In this document: positions 20,467 to 29,842 of the stretch, in pieces
Layout: each line of letters starts with the position of its first letter
How positions within the stretch are numbered: position 1 is the first letter of the stretch
Assembly: GCF_029888045.1 (NCBI RefSeq)
Contig: NZ_JARXRN010000024.1
Span: 1 to 64,000, forward strand
Direction of reading: 5' to 3'
Origin: Luteimonas rhizosphaericola
Lineage (GTDB): Bacteria; Pseudomonadota; Gammaproteobacteria; Xanthomonadales; Xanthomonadaceae
Length of the DNA stretch: 64,000 bases
Program-made: the position numbers and the translations under genes
The notes under the pieces: model-generated
What the model was told of the DNA's origin: nothing
The model's input: only the letters and a program-made list of their open reading frames with translations
The model's database searches: none

Positions 20467-20780
20467 CGGCGGGTCCTGTCTGGAAGTGGAGGCGGGGAGT
20501 CTGCGCATGCAGTGCGCGTTCCGCGCCGGTTCGCGCCACGTCGCGCGGTGCGAACCGCTGCAGCCTGCAACGCGATCCGCAGCGCGATCATAGCCGCAAC
20601 CTCCACGCGTGCGGGCCGCCGATGCGGTTGCATCGGCAACCGCCAGCCCGCGCCCACGCATCATGTCGACACGCGCGCAGCGCATCGCCCGACTTCCGCG
20701 ACGGCCTGCGCGCCGCGCGGCCACGCCGCCAGCCGCGCCGTCGCGGCGCAACGTCCATGCCCGACTCCGGAAACCTGCCC
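20467..20780. other. Divergent intergenic region, lactonase / keto-deoxy-aldonate dehydratase
   Basis: About 314 bp (or 290 bp if the upstream ATG at 20757 is used). The only structure I see is the nested inverted repeat at 20619-20641. No xyl-box is present, so these divergent genes may be controlled separately from the xyl-box genes. No small gene is convincing. Confidence 0.5.
20619..20641. repeat. Nested inverted repeats (possible operator)
   Basis: CCGATGC-GGTT-GCATCGG (20619-20636) overlaps GGTTGC-ATCG-GCAACC (20626-20641). Both have perfect arms, so the shared segment can form either of two mutually exclusive hairpins. It lies between divergent genes of the oxidative pentose route, where an operator is expected. 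Confidence 0.4.
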
Positions 20781-21599
20781 ATGTCCACGCTGCTGACCCG
20801 CCACGCCACCGACGGGGGCCCGCGCTGGGCGCTCGACGGCCGCTACCTGCCCGCCGATTTCAGCCTCTCGCACTGGCTCGGCCTGCCGGCTGCCGACGCG
20901 CGCGCCGCGCTCGCGCGCCTGCCGCGCGAAGGCGACGCCGACGCGCCGCTGCTGGCGCCGGTGGAGGACGCGCAGGAAGTGTGGGCCAGCGGCGTGACCT
21001 ACCTCAGCAGCCGCATGGCGCGCGAGGCCGAGTCGCAGAGCCGCGACGTGTACCAGAAGGTGTACGACGCCGAGCGTCCCGAGCTGTTCTTCAAGGCCAC
21101 CGGCTGGCGCGTCGCCGGCCATGGCGCGCCGATCCGCGTGCGCGCCGACAGCGCGTGGGACGTGCCCGAGCCCGAACTGGTGCTGGTACTCACGTCGGCG
21201 GGCGAGATCGTCGGCTACAGCACCGGCAACGACGTGTCCTCGCGCAGCATCGAGGGCGAGAACCCGCTGTACCTGCCGCAGGCCAAGGTCTACGATGGCG
21301 GCTGCGCGATCGGCCCGGGCATCCGCCTGTGCGATGCGGCGCAGATGCGCGACCTCGCCGTGTCGCTGGAGATCCGGCGCGACGGCACGCCCGCCTTCGC
21401 CGGCACCACCCGCACCTCGCAGATCAAGCGCAGCCTGGAGGAACTCGCCGGCTGGCTGCTGCGCGAACTGCGCCAACCCCGTGGCGCCTTCCTCTTCACC
21501 GGCACCGGCATCGTGCCCGGCGAGGATTTCACCCTGCGTTCCGGCGACGTCGTGCGCATCGACATCGACGGACTGATCCTGGAGAACCCCGTCCAATGA
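20781..21599 (+). CDS. 2-keto-3-deoxy-pentonate dehydratase, FAH superfamily (KDXD-like)
   Basis: 272 residues. It closely resembles the short archaeal-type 2-keto-3-deoxy-D-arabinonate/xylonate dehydratase: [38 protein letters not shown] with metal-binding Glu, [19 protein letters not shown] and [12 protein letters not shown] are arranged as in the Sulfolobus enzyme. The product would be 2,5-dioxopentanoate (alpha-ketoglutarate semialdehyde). Caulobacter XylX is about 110 residues longer. Starts at 20757 and 20781 are both ATG; 20781 has a GGA at suitable spacing and was chosen. The stop overlaps the dehydrogenase start (ATGA), indicating coupled translation with the next step of the pathway. 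The pentonate isomer used (xylose- or arabinose-derived) cannot be decided from sequence. Confidence 0.85.
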   Translation: MSTLLTRHATDGGPRWALDGRYLPADFSLSHWLGLPAADARAALARLPREGDADAPLLAPVEDAQEVWASGVTYLSSRMAREAESQSRDVYQKVYDAERPELFFKATGWRVAGHGAPIRVRADSAWDVPEPELVLVLTSAGEIVGYSTGNDVSSRSIEGENPLYLPQAKVYDGGCAIGPGIRLCDAAQMRDLAVSLEIRRDGTPAFAGTTRTSQIKRSLEELAGWLLRELRQPRGAFLFTGTGIVPGEDFTLRSGDVVRIDIDGLILENPVQ

Positions 21600-23194
21600 C
21601 CACCCCCACGCTGCAACCGATCCTGCTCGACGGCACCTGGCGCCAGGCCGACGCGCCGACCGACCGCTTCCACGCCTTCGACCCCTCCACGCGCGCGACG
21701 CTCGACGAGGTCGCCTATCCGGTGTCCGGCTGGGCCGACCTCGACGCCATGCTCGATGCCGGCCAGGCCGCGGCCGCGGCCATGGCGCAGCTTCCCGGAG
21801 AAGCGCTGGCCGGCTTCCTCGAAGGCTATGCCGACGCGATCGAAGCGCGCGCCGACGTGCTGGTGGAGGCCGCGCACCGCGAGACCGGGCTGCCGGCCGA
21901 GCCGCGCCTGCGCAATGTCGAGCTGCCGCGCACCACCGGCCAGCTGCGCCAGGCCGCACGCGCGGCGCGCGACGGCGGCTGGCGCCGCGCCACCATCGAC
22001 ACCGCCGCCGGCCTGCGTTCGATCCACGCGCCGCTCGGCGGCCCTGTCGTCGTGTTCGGGCCTAACAACTTCCCGTACGCGTTCAACGGCATCGCCGGCG
22101 GCGATTTCGCCGCCGCGATCGCGGCCGGCAATCCGGTGATCGCCAAGGCGCATCCCGCGCATCCGCGCACCTCGGTGCTGCTGGCCGAAGCCGCGGTGGA
22201 CGCCGCGCAGGCCGCGGGCCTGCCGTCGGGCGCGGTGCAGATGGTCTTCGCCACCGGCAATGAGCTCGGCCTGCGCCTGGTCGCCGATCCGCGCGTGGGC
22301 GCGGTGGCGTTCACCGGCAGCCGTCCCGGCGGCATGGCGCTCAAGGCCGCGGCCGATGCCGTGGGCAAGCCGGCGTACCTGGAGATGTCGAGCGTCAACC
22401 CGGTGTTCGTGCTGCCCGGTGCGCTGCGCGAGCGCGGCGAGGCGATCGCCACCGAGCTGCACGGCTCCTGCGCGATGGGCGCGGGCCAGTTCTGCACCAA
22501 GCCGGGCGTGACCGTGCTGCAGGCGGGCGAGGACGCCGAACGGTTCGTGCAGCAGCTGCAGCGCCTCACCGCGGAGGCGAAGCCGGGCGTGCTGCTCACG
22601 CCGCACGCGCCGCGCGACATCGGCAAGACGGTCGACGCGCTGCGCGCGGCCGGCGCCGAGGTGCTCGCGGGCGGCGCGGTCGCCGACGACGCGCCGGGCT
22701 ACGCGTTCCAGCCCACGGTGCTGCGCGCGTCAGGCGAGCGCTTCCTCGCCGATCCGCACGCGCTGCAGTCCGAGGCCTTCGGCCACGTCAACCTGGTGGT
22801 GGTGGCGGAGTCGGCGGCGCAGGTGCTGGACGTCGCCCGCGCGATGGAAGGCAACCTCACCGGCACCATCTACAGCGATACCGGCGGCAGCGACGATGCC
22901 ACCTACGACGCGCTCGCGCCGATCCTGCGTACGCGCGTGGGGCGGCTGCTCAACGACAAGATGCCCACCGGCGTCGCGGTGAGCGCGGCAATGAACCACG
23001 GCGGCCCGTTCCCGGCGACGGGACACCCAGGCTTCACCGCGGTCGGCATTCCCGCGTCGCTGATCCGCTTCTCGGCACTGCACAGCTACGACAACGTGCG
23101 CCCGCACCGCCTGCCGCCGGCGCTGCAGGACCGCAATCCGACCGGCACGCTGCCGCGCTTGGTGGACGGCGAGTGGACCACGCGTGACGTGTAG
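21596..23194 (+). CDS. 2,5-dioxovalerate (alpha-ketoglutarate semialdehyde) dehydrogenase
   Basis: 532 residues of the aldehyde dehydrogenase superfamily, oxidising 2,5-dioxopentanoate to alpha-ketoglutarate with NAD(P). The nucleophile is Cys300 ([13 protein letters not shown]) and the general base Glu263 ([11 protein letters not shown]). The cofactor site shows [14 protein letters not shown] and [10 protein letters not shown]. The FGPNNFP and QFCTKPG variants are characteristic of the KGSADH group rather than of standard ALDHs (which read PWNFP and GQVC). ATG 21596 overlaps the preceding stop as ATGA. A 156-bp gap follows before the dehydratase gene. Together with its neighbours it feeds pentose carbon straight into the TCA cycle. 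Confidence 0.9.
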   Translation: MTTPTLQPILLDGTWRQADAPTDRFHAFDPSTRATLDEVAYPVSGWADLDAMLDAGQAAAAAMAQLPGEALAGFLEGYADAIEARADVLVEAAHRETGLPAEPRLRNVELPRTTGQLRQAARAARDGGWRRATIDTAAGLRSIHAPLGGPVVVFGPNNFPYAFNGIAGGDFAAAIAAGNPVIAKAHPAHPRTSVLLAEAAVDAAQAAGLPSGAVQMVFATGNELGLRLVADPRVGAVAFTGSRPGGMALKAAADAVGKPAYLEMSSVNPVFVLPGALRERGEAIATELHGSCAMGAGQFCTKPGVTVLQAGEDAERFVQQLQRLTAEAKPGVLLTPHAPRDIGKTVDALRAAGAEVLAGGAVADDAPGYAFQPTVLRASGERFLADPHALQSEAFGHVNLVVVAESAAQVLDVARAMEGNLTGTIYSDTGGSDDATYDALAPILRTRVGRLLNDKMPTGVAVSAAMNHGGPFPATGHPGFTAVGIPASLIRFSALHSYDNVRPHRLPPALQDRNPTGTLPRLVDGEWTTRDV

Positions 23195-23350
23195 CGCGCC
23201 CGGCGCAGGCGGAATGCTTTGCGGAATGCGCGCCGCGTGTCTCCCGCTCCCGCTTGCGGGGAAGGGCCGGGACGGTGGGACGCAGCGTTGCCTGCGTTCG
23301 CGTTCCATCGCCGGCGTCGATGCGTCGCACGATGCGCCGAGGAGCGCGCC

Positions 23351-25402
23351 ATGACGTCTCCCGCGTTCGATCTCGACACCCTGCTCGGCGACGGCGCACC
23401 GATCGCGCGGTCGCGCACCAGCGGCGAAGGCCCGGCCGGCAGCCTGCCGATCGACGCCGACACCCTGCGCGATTCGCCCAGCGGCCACCTGTTCGGCATG
23501 ACCCAGAACGCGGGCATGGGCTGGCGCGCCTCGGAAGTCGCGCGCGATCCGTACCTGATCGTCAGCACCCAGGGCGGCCTGCGCGCGGAGAACGGACAAC
23601 CGGTCGCGCTCGGCCTGCACACCGGACACTGGGAAATCGACCGCATGGTGCGCGCCGCCGCCGAAACCTTCGCCGCGCACGAGGGGCTGCCGTTCTCGGT
23701 GATGTGTTCCGATCCCTGCGACGGGCGGACCCAGGGCACCACCGGCATGTTCGACAGCCTACCGTACCGCAACGACGCGGCGGTGGTGATGCGGCGGCTG
23801 ATCCGCTCGCTGCCCACGCGCCGCGGCGTGCTGGGCGTGGCCACCTGCGACAAGGGGCTGCCGGCGACGATGCTGGCGCTGGCCGGCTGCGCCGACCTGC
23901 CCGGCGTGATCGTGCCTGGCGGCGTCACGTTGCCTGCGCGCGGGGCCGAGGACACCGCCGTGGTGCAGACGATCGGCGCGCGCTTCTCGCACGGGCTGAT
24001 CGACCTCGAACACGCCGCCGCGATGGGCTGCCGCGCCTGCGGTTCGCCCGGCGGGGGCTGCCAGTTCCTCGGCACCGCGGCGACCTCGCAGGTGATCGCC
24101 GAAGCGCTCGGCATCGCGCTGCCGCACAGCGCGCTGGCGCCGTCCGGCGAACCGGTCTGGCTGGACATCGCGCGGCGCTCGGCGCTGGCGCTGGTGCAGC
24201 TGGCGCAGCAGGGCACGCCGCTGTCGGCGATCCTCACCCGGCAGGCGGTCGAGAACGCCGTGATGGTGCATGCCGCGTTCGGCGGTTCCACCAACCTGCT
24301 GCTGCACGTGCCTGCGATCGCGCACGCGGCCGGCGTCGAGCGCCCCACGGTCGACGACTGGATCCGCGCCAACCGCGCCACGCCGCGGCTGGTCGACGCG
24401 CTGCCCAACGGCCCGCGTCACCACCCCACGGTTCAGGTGTTCATGGCCGGCGGCGTGCCGGAAACGATGCTGCACCTGCGCGCGATGGGCCTGCTGCACC
24501 TCGACGTGCTCACCGTGACCGGTCGAACGCTGGGCGAGAACCTCGACTGGTGGGAGCGCAGCGACGCGCGCCGGATCGCGCGCGAGCGCCTGCGCGAACT
24601 CGACGGCGTCGATCCCGCGCACGTGATCATGGGCCCGGATGCCGCGCGCGCGGCGGGCATGTCCAGCGCGCTCGTGTTCCCGCGCGGCAACATCGCGCCG
24701 GACGGCTCGGTGATCAAGGCCACCGCGATCGATCCGTCGGTGGTCGACGACGACGGCGTGTATCGCCACACCGGCCCCGCGCGCGTGTTCGCCAGCGAGC
24801 GCGACGCGATCCGCGCGATCAAGTCCAGGGGCAAGGATGCGGTCCGCGCCGGCGACATCGTCGTGCTCGCGGGCTGCGGCCCGGCGGGCACCGGCATGGA
24901 GGAAACCTACCAGCTCACCTCCGCGCTCAAGCACCTGCCCTGGGGCAAGCACGTGGCGGTGATCACCGACGCGCGTTTCTCGGGCGTCTCGACCGGCGCC
25001 TGCATCGGCCACATCGGGCCGGAAGCGCTGGCCGGCGGGCCGCTTGGCCGGCTGCGCGACGGCGACGTGGTGCGGATCGAGATCGACCGCGTGCGGCTGG
25101 AGGGCCGGTTGGACTTCATCGGCGAAGATCCGGACGCGCCACTGGATTCGGCTGCCGCTGCGGCCGTGCTCGCCGCACGCGAAACGCATCCGGCCATCGC
25201 CGCGCATCCGCGCCTGCCCGCCGATACCCGGCTGTGGGCCGCGCTGCAGGATGCCAGCGGCGGCACCTGGGGCGGCTGCGTGTACGACGTGGACGCGATC
25301 CTGGACACCCTGCGCGCCGGCCGCGAGGCGCTGCGCATGGCGCACCGTCCCGTTGGCCCGGCAATGCCTGACACCAGTCGCCGGGGAGGGCGCACCGCAT
25401 GA
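23351..25402 (+). CDS. yjhG: D-xylonate dehydratase, YjhG/YagF type (IlvD/Edd family)
   Basis: 683 residues against about 655 in E. coli YjhG/YagF. It converts D-xylonate to 2-keto-3-deoxy-D-xylonate with an iron-sulfur cluster. Candidate cluster cysteines lie in [22 protein letters not shown] and [32 protein letters not shown] and [20 protein letters not shown] are the family substrate/Mg blocks. The opening [20 protein letters not shown] and [17 protein letters not shown] are specific to the YjhG/YagF subgroup rather than to IlvD or Edd. GAGGAG precedes the ATG at 23351. The stop overlaps the gntP start (ATGA), the same pairing as yjhG-yjhF in E. coli. Confidence 0.9.
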   Translation: MTSPAFDLDTLLGDGAPIARSRTSGEGPAGSLPIDADTLRDSPSGHLFGMTQNAGMGWRASEVARDPYLIVSTQGGLRAENGQPVALGLHTGHWEIDRMVRAAAETFAAHEGLPFSVMCSDPCDGRTQGTTGMFDSLPYRNDAAVVMRRLIRSLPTRRGVLGVATCDKGLPATMLALAGCADLPGVIVPGGVTLPARGAEDTAVVQTIGARFSHGLIDLEHAAAMGCRACGSPGGGCQFLGTAATSQVIAEALGIALPHSALAPSGEPVWLDIARRSALALVQLAQQGTPLSAILTRQAVENAVMVHAAFGGSTNLLLHVPAIAHAAGVERPTVDDWIRANRATPRLVDALPNGPRHHPTVQVFMAGGVPETMLHLRAMGLLHLDVLTVTGRTLGENLDWWERSDARRIARERLRELDGVDPAHVIMGPDAARAAGMSSALVFPRGNIAPDGSVIKATAIDPSVVDDDGVYRHTGPARVFASERDAIRAIKSRGKDAVRAGDIVVLAGCGPAGTGMEETYQLTSALKHLPWGKHVAVITDARFSGVSTGACIGHIGPEALAGGPLGRLRDGDVVRIEIDRVRLEGRLDFIGEDPDAPLDSAAAAAVLAARETHPAIAAHPRLPADTRLWAALQDASGGTWGGCVYDVDAILDTLRAGREALRMAHRPVGPAMPDTSRRGGRTA

Positions 25403-26709
25403 CCATGTTCCTGATCATCGCCGCGGCGATCGCGCTGCAGATCTTCCTGACCGCACGCAAGCTCAGCCCCTTCCTCTCGCTGCTGATCGTGGCGATCCCG
25501 ATGGGGCTGCTGCTCGGCATGTCGCCGCTGGACCTGCTGAAGACCATCGACAACGGCGTGGGCAGCACCCTGGCCGGGCTGGCGCTGGTGATCGTGCTGG
25601 GCGCGATCCTGGGCAAGGTGCTGGAGGAAAGCGGCGCGGCGGAGAAGATCGCCACCACCCTGATCGCGCGTTTCGGCGAGAAGAACATCCAGTGGGCGCT
25701 GCTGCTCACCGGCTTCCTGGTCGGCATCCCGCTGTACTTCAACGCCGGTTTCATCATCCTGGTGCCGCTGATCTTCTCGCTGGCGCGCAGGACCGGGCTG
25801 CCGATCCTGTACCTCGCCATCCCGACGGTCGCCTCGCTCAGCACCACCCACTGCTTCCTGCCGCCACACCCGGGGCCGGTGGTGCTGGTGAACGCGTTCG
25901 GCGCCGACATGGGCCTGACCCTGGTCTACGGTATCGCGATGGCGATCCCGGCGGTGATCATCGCCGGCCCGGTGCTGGGCAAGCGGATGCAGGTGATCAA
26001 CCCGCCGATGCTGGACCTGTTCATGTCCAGCACCGAGCACAAGACGCTGCCGGGCGCGACCAGCTCGTTCCTGATCGCGCTGTCGCCGGTGATCCTGATC
26101 AGCGTCTCGGTGCTGGCCGATGCGCTGCTGCCCGAGGGCGTGCTGCGCACCGCGCTGCTGTTCCTCGGCAATCCCACCGTCGCGCTGCTGCTGGCGACGC
26201 TGGTCGCGTTCTGGTGGCTCGGCCATCGCCGCGGCGTGGGCCTGGAGACGCAGACGAAATGGCTCAACGCCGCGATCGCCGGCATCGCGGTGATCCTGCT
26301 GATCATCACCGCCGGCGGCGTGTTCAAGCAGGTGCTGGTGGACAGCGGGGTCGGCGCGCGGATCGCCTCGCTGAGCGAGAGCTGGCGCATGCCGCCGCTG
26401 ATCTTCGCCTGGCTGGCCACGGCGATCCTGCGGGTGATGATCGGTTCGGCCACGGTCGCGGTGATTACCGCCGCCGGCATCGTCGGCCCGCTGATCGCCA
26501 CCACCGGCGCCTCGCCGGAACTGATGGTGCTGGCGGTGGGCGCCGGCAGCGTGTTCGGTTCGCACGTCAACGATTCGGCGTTCTGGATGTTCAAGGAGTT
26601 CTTCAACCTGTCCATGAAGCAGACCTTCGCCTCGTGGACGGTGATGGAAACCACCATCTCGATCGTCGGACTGGCGGGCGTGCTGCTGCTGGACCTGATG
26701 GTCGGATGA
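25399..26709 (+). CDS. GntP-family aldonate permease
   Basis: 436 residues, very hydrophobic, about 12-14 membrane helices, inner membrane. GntP-family signatures are [48 protein letters not shown] and [17 protein letters not shown]. Members carry gluconate and related aldonates in symport with protons. ATG 25399 overlaps the xylonate dehydratase stop, so permease and dehydratase are likely made together, which points to D-xylonate (or another pentonate) as cargo. That implies the aldonic acid forms outside the cytoplasm. A GH115 gene follows 108 bp downstream with its own strong ribosome-binding site. Confidence 0.92.
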   Translation: MTMFLIIAAAIALQIFLTARKLSPFLSLLIVAIPMGLLLGMSPLDLLKTIDNGVGSTLAGLALVIVLGAILGKVLEESGAAEKIATTLIARFGEKNIQWALLLTGFLVGIPLYFNAGFIILVPLIFSLARRTGLPILYLAIPTVASLSTTHCFLPPHPGPVVLVNAFGADMGLTLVYGIAMAIPAVIIAGPVLGKRMQVINPPMLDLFMSSTEHKTLPGATSSFLIALSPVILISVSVLADALLPEGVLRTALLFLGNPTVALLLATLVAFWWLGHRRGVGLETQTKWLNAAIAGIAVILLIITAGGVFKQVLVDSGVGARIASLSESWRMPPLIFAWLATAILRVMIGSATVAVITAAGIVGPLIATTGASPELMVLAVGAGSVFGSHVNDSAFWMFKEFFNLSMKQTFASWTVMETTISIVGLAGVLLLDLMVG

Positions 26710-26817
26710 GACTCGGTGCCGGTCGCGGCGTCGGGCCGCCGGGCATTCCGTTCCCGGCAGGGCCCGGGCGCGCTGTCGCCGGCGGAAACTGGAAGACATG
26801 ATGAGAGGAGCAAGACC

Positions 26818-29391
26818 TTGAAGACACGGCCTGGCCTGCGCGCCTGGTGGCTCGCATCCGTCCTGTTCGCCAGTGGCGCCGCCCTGGCCTGCGACACGCC
26901 CGCGACGATCTGCGAACGCGCCACCCGGGGCGACTTCGCGCTGCTCGACGGCGGCGTGCCGGCCACGGTGCTGGTGGATGCCGGTGCCGACTCCGCGGTG
27001 CGTCGGGTAGCCGCTTCGCTGGCGGAAGACCTCGGCCGCGTCGGCGGTTCGGCACCGGACGTGCTGACCGCGGCCGACGGCGTCGACGGACCGGTCGTCG
27101 TGGTCGGCGTGCAGGGCGACAGCGAGTGGATCGACGGCCTCGTGGCCGCCGGCAAGCTGCGTCTCGATGACATCGGTGGACAGTGGGAGGCGTTCCAGCT
27201 CGCCGTGGTCGACCGGCCCTGGCCGGGCGTGGCGCAGGCGCTGGTGATCGCCGGGTCGGACCGGCGCGGCGCGGTGTTCGGTACTTTTGACCTGTCCGAG
27301 CGCATCGGCGTCTCGCCCTGGCACTGGTTCGCCGACGTGCCGGTGACGCGGCGCCCGACCGTGCGTGTCACCGCGGGCGAACGCAGCGACCGCCCCGGCG
27401 TGCGCTACCGCGGCTTCTTCATCAACGACGAGGACCCGGCGCTCAGCGGCTGGGCAGAGAAGAAGTTCGGCGGCGTCAATGCCGACATGTACGCGCACGT
27501 GTTCGAACTGCTGCTGCGACTCAAGGGCAACTACCTGTGGCCGGCGATGTGGGCGCCCAAGTCCTTCCACCTGGACGATCCGCGCAGCGCGGCGCTGGCG
27601 CACGAGATGGGCGTGGTGATGGGTACCTCGCACCACGAACCGCTCACGCGCGCGCAGGCCGAGTGGCACCGCCTCGAGGACGATCCTTCCACCGGCGGCG
27701 AGTGGGACTACGCGCGCAACGGCCGGAACCTGCGCACGTTCTGGCGCGGCGGCCTGGAGCGCATGATGCGCGGTCCCGGCGGCGGCATGCACGAGAACCT
27801 GCTGACGATCGGCATGCGCGGCGACGGCGACGCGCCGATGAGCGAAGGCACCGCGACCGACCTGCTGGAGCGGGTGGTGGCCGACCAGCGCCGCCTGATC
27901 GAGGAGGTCACCGGCAGGCCCGCGTCCGAGGTGCCGCAGATGTGGGCGCTGTACAAGGAAGTGCAGGACTACTACGACCAGGGCATGACCGTTCCCGACG
28001 ACGTCACCCTGCTGTTCGCCGACGACAACTGGGGCCAGATCCGGCGCCTGCCCACGCGCGACCTCGAGCGTGCCGGCGGCTTCGGCGTGTACTACCACTT
28101 CGACTACGTGGGCGTGCCGCGCAACTACAAGTGGCTCAACACCAACCAGATCGGCAAGGTCTGGCAGCAGATGGACCTGGCCTGGCAGCGCGGCGCGCGC
28201 GACATCTGGATCGTGAACGTCGGCGACATCAAGCCGGTCGAGTATCCGCTCGACTTCTTCATGGACATGGCCTGGGCGCCGGAGCGCATGACGCCCGAGG
28301 CGCTGGCGGCCTATCCCGAAGACTGGGCGGCGCAGCAGTTCGGCGCGGAACTGGGCGCGGAGGTCGGCGCCTTGATGACGGAGTACTCCCGGCTGGCGGC
28401 GCGTCGCAAGCCGGAGCTGGTGAACGAGGGCACCTATGCGCTGGGCGAGATCCGTCCCGACGTGCTGGTGCGCGGCGAGTGGAGCGGGATCGTGGAGGAC
28501 TGGCGCGCGCTCGCCGCCCGGCTCGATGCAGTGCGGCCGCGCGTGCCGGAGGCGGCGCGGCCGGCCTTCTTCCAGCTGGTGGACTATCCGATCCAGGCGG
28601 TGGCGAACCTCTACGAGATGTACTTCGCCACCGCCTGGAACCAGCGCCTGGCCGCGCGCTTCGATCCGCGCGGCAATGTGTTCCTCGAGCAGGCCGAACG
28701 CGCGTATGCGCGCGATGCCGAACTGGTGCGCGAGTACCACACGCTGCTGGACGGCAAGTGGGACAAAATGATGTCCCAGGTGCACACGAACTACGTGATC
28801 TGGAACGACCCGGTGCGGCAGAACCCGCCGGTGCTGATCCGCACCGCGGGCGACGTGCCGGAGAAGATGCGCAACGCGCGCGCGGTGTTCGTGGATCCCG
28901 AGTCCGGCGCCGGCCCGATCCGCATCGACGCCGTCGATGTCGATCGCGGCGTCGCCGCGGGTGGCATCGCCTGGTCCCCTGTTCCCGATCTCGGCCAGGG
29001 TCGCGCGGGCCTCGTGGCGCTGCCGCAGGGCCGGCCGCCGACCACGCCGCCGGCGGCGCCGCGCGCGGAATACGACGTGACCCTGCCGGAGAACCGGGGC
29101 ATCGAACTGCGCCTGCGCCTGGCGCCGACCCTGGATACGGTCGGTCGTGGCGGCGTGCGCATCGGCGTATCGCTCGACGACGGCCCGGTGCAGACCCTGG
29201 TCTCCGACCTCGAACCCACTGGCGGCGGCGCCGAAACCGAAGGCCAGAAACGCTGGTACGCGGCGGTCATCGACAACCGCGTGGAGCTGTCCGCGGAGTT
29301 CGAACCGCTGCCTGCCGGCCGGCACACGGTGAAGTTGTGGCGGCTGGACGACAACGCGGTGGTAGAGGCGCTGGAGCTCGTGCCGCGGTGA
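26818..29391 (+). CDS. GH115 alpha-glucuronidase (first copy)
   Basis: 857 residues. GH115 enzymes remove (4-O-methyl)glucuronic acid from internal as well as terminal xylose units, unlike GH67. The start is the TTG at 26818, giving a signal peptide (MKTRPGLRAWWLASVLFA, cleavage near ALA-C). AGGAG at 26806-26810 sits seven bases upstream, and no in-frame ATG serves. Diagnostic blocks are GVRYRGFFINDEDPALSGW, KGNYLWPAMW, MGTSHHEPLTRAQAEW, IGMRGDGDAPMSEGTATDL, LLFADDNWGQIRRLP and GVYYHFDYVGVPRNYKW. It lacks about 100 residues present at the C terminus of the second GH115 (45574-48447). It sits just after the oxidative pentose genes and may be the last gene of that transcript. Confidence 0.93.
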   Translation: MKTRPGLRAWWLASVLFASGAALACDTPATICERATRGDFALLDGGVPATVLVDAGADSAVRRVAASLAEDLGRVGGSAPDVLTAADGVDGPVVVVGVQGDSEWIDGLVAAGKLRLDDIGGQWEAFQLAVVDRPWPGVAQALVIAGSDRRGAVFGTFDLSERIGVSPWHWFADVPVTRRPTVRVTAGERSDRPGVRYRGFFINDEDPALSGWAEKKFGGVNADMYAHVFELLLRLKGNYLWPAMWAPKSFHLDDPRSAALAHEMGVVMGTSHHEPLTRAQAEWHRLEDDPSTGGEWDYARNGRNLRTFWRGGLERMMRGPGGGMHENLLTIGMRGDGDAPMSEGTATDLLERVVADQRRLIEEVTGRPASEVPQMWALYKEVQDYYDQGMTVPDDVTLLFADDNWGQIRRLPTRDLERAGGFGVYYHFDYVGVPRNYKWLNTNQIGKVWQQMDLAWQRGARDIWIVNVGDIKPVEYPLDFFMDMAWAPERMTPEALAAYPEDWAAQQFGAELGAEVGALMTEYSRLAARRKPELVNEGTYALGEIRPDVLVRGEWSGIVEDWRALAARLDAVRPRVPEAARPAFFQLVDYPIQAVANLYEMYFATAWNQRLAARFDPRGNVFLEQAERAYARDAELVREYHTLLDGKWDKMMSQVHTNYVIWNDPVRQNPPVLIRTAGDVPEKMRNARAVFVDPESGAGPIRIDAVDVDRGVAAGGIAWSPVPDLGQGRAGLVALPQGRPPTTPPAAPRAEYDVTLPENRGIELRLRLAPTLDTVGRGGVRIGVSLDDGPVQTLVSDLEPTGGGAETEGQKRWYAAVIDNRVELSAEFEPLPAGRHTVKLWRLDDNAVVEALELVPR

Positions 29392-29449
29392 GCGGCGCGA
29401 CCGGCATCGCGCTGCGCCGCGTGGCCCGTGTCGCGGCTCCACCTGCCGC

Positions 29450-29468
29450 GCCGACGCACGGCGTCGGC
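29450..29468. terminator. Hairpin between convergent genes (possible bidirectional terminator)
   Basis: GCCGACGC-ACG-GCGTCGGC is a perfect 8-bp stem lying between the ends of the GH115 gene (stop 29391) and the convergent LAB_N gene (stop 29489). No T-run follows on either strand, so intrinsic termination is uncertain. Confidence 0.35.
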
Positions 29469-29488
29469 CTGCTGGCCGGTGACCCCGC

Positions 29489-29842
29489 TCAGCGCGGCTG
29501 GTGCGACAGCTGTCCCCCCGTGGGAAGGCGCTGCCGGCGCGCGCGGATGTCGAGGTACAGGCTGTAGGCGGCGGTCGCGGCGGGCAGCAGGTTCTGCAGC
29601 ACGCCCACCGCGTCCTGCTTGGCCGAGAACAGGAAGTACGACAGCGCCATGAGGCTGCCGGCCAGGCTCATGTACCAGAACAGTCGCGGAATCACGGGGC
29701 GCCCGGCGCGATACGAAGCCAGCGCCTGCACCAGCCAGCGTGCGCCGAACATGCCCGCGCCGGTCAGGCCGATCAGCTTCCAAGGCGTGACGTGCAGGCC
29801 GGTCCAGCCCAGCCACAGGATTTCCTGGTCGAGCGCGCTCAT
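29489..29842 (-). CDS. Lipid-A-disaccharide synthase N-terminal-domain (LAB_N) membrane protein
   Basis: 117 residues with about three hydrophobic helices. It starts MSALDQEILWLGWTGLHVTP and shows WKLIGLTGAGMFGARWLVQ, RLFWYMSLAGSLMALSYF and DAVGVLQNLLPAATAAYSLYLD, the LAB_N domain that also heads some LpxB proteins. Stand-alone LAB_N proteins are usually found beside GT2 and PMT-type glycosyltransferases that decorate lipid A; their biochemical role is not settled. The ATG at 29842 overlaps the stop of the upstream GT2 gene (ATGA), so the two are translationally coupled. It is the last gene of a four-gene leftward set. Confidence 0.85.
   Translation of the reverse strand: MSALDQEILWLGWTGLHVTPWKLIGLTGAGMFGARWLVQALASYRAGRPVIPRLFWYMSLAGSLMALSYFLFSAKQDAVGVLQNLLPAATAAYSLYLDIRARRQRLPTGGQLSHQPR

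Noticed and set aside
24907-29442. 1511-codon minus-strand open frame opposite the xylonate dehydratase, GntP and GH115 genes
   Set aside because: It spans three well-supported genes on the other strand and its translation (His/Arg/Gln/Val-rich) has no family motif; high G+C removes stops from the antisense frame.
29450-29468. Repeat element family (REP-like)
   Set aside because: The hairpins at 29450, 53245, 56733 and 58040 do not share sequence with one another, so I see no dispersed repeat family.
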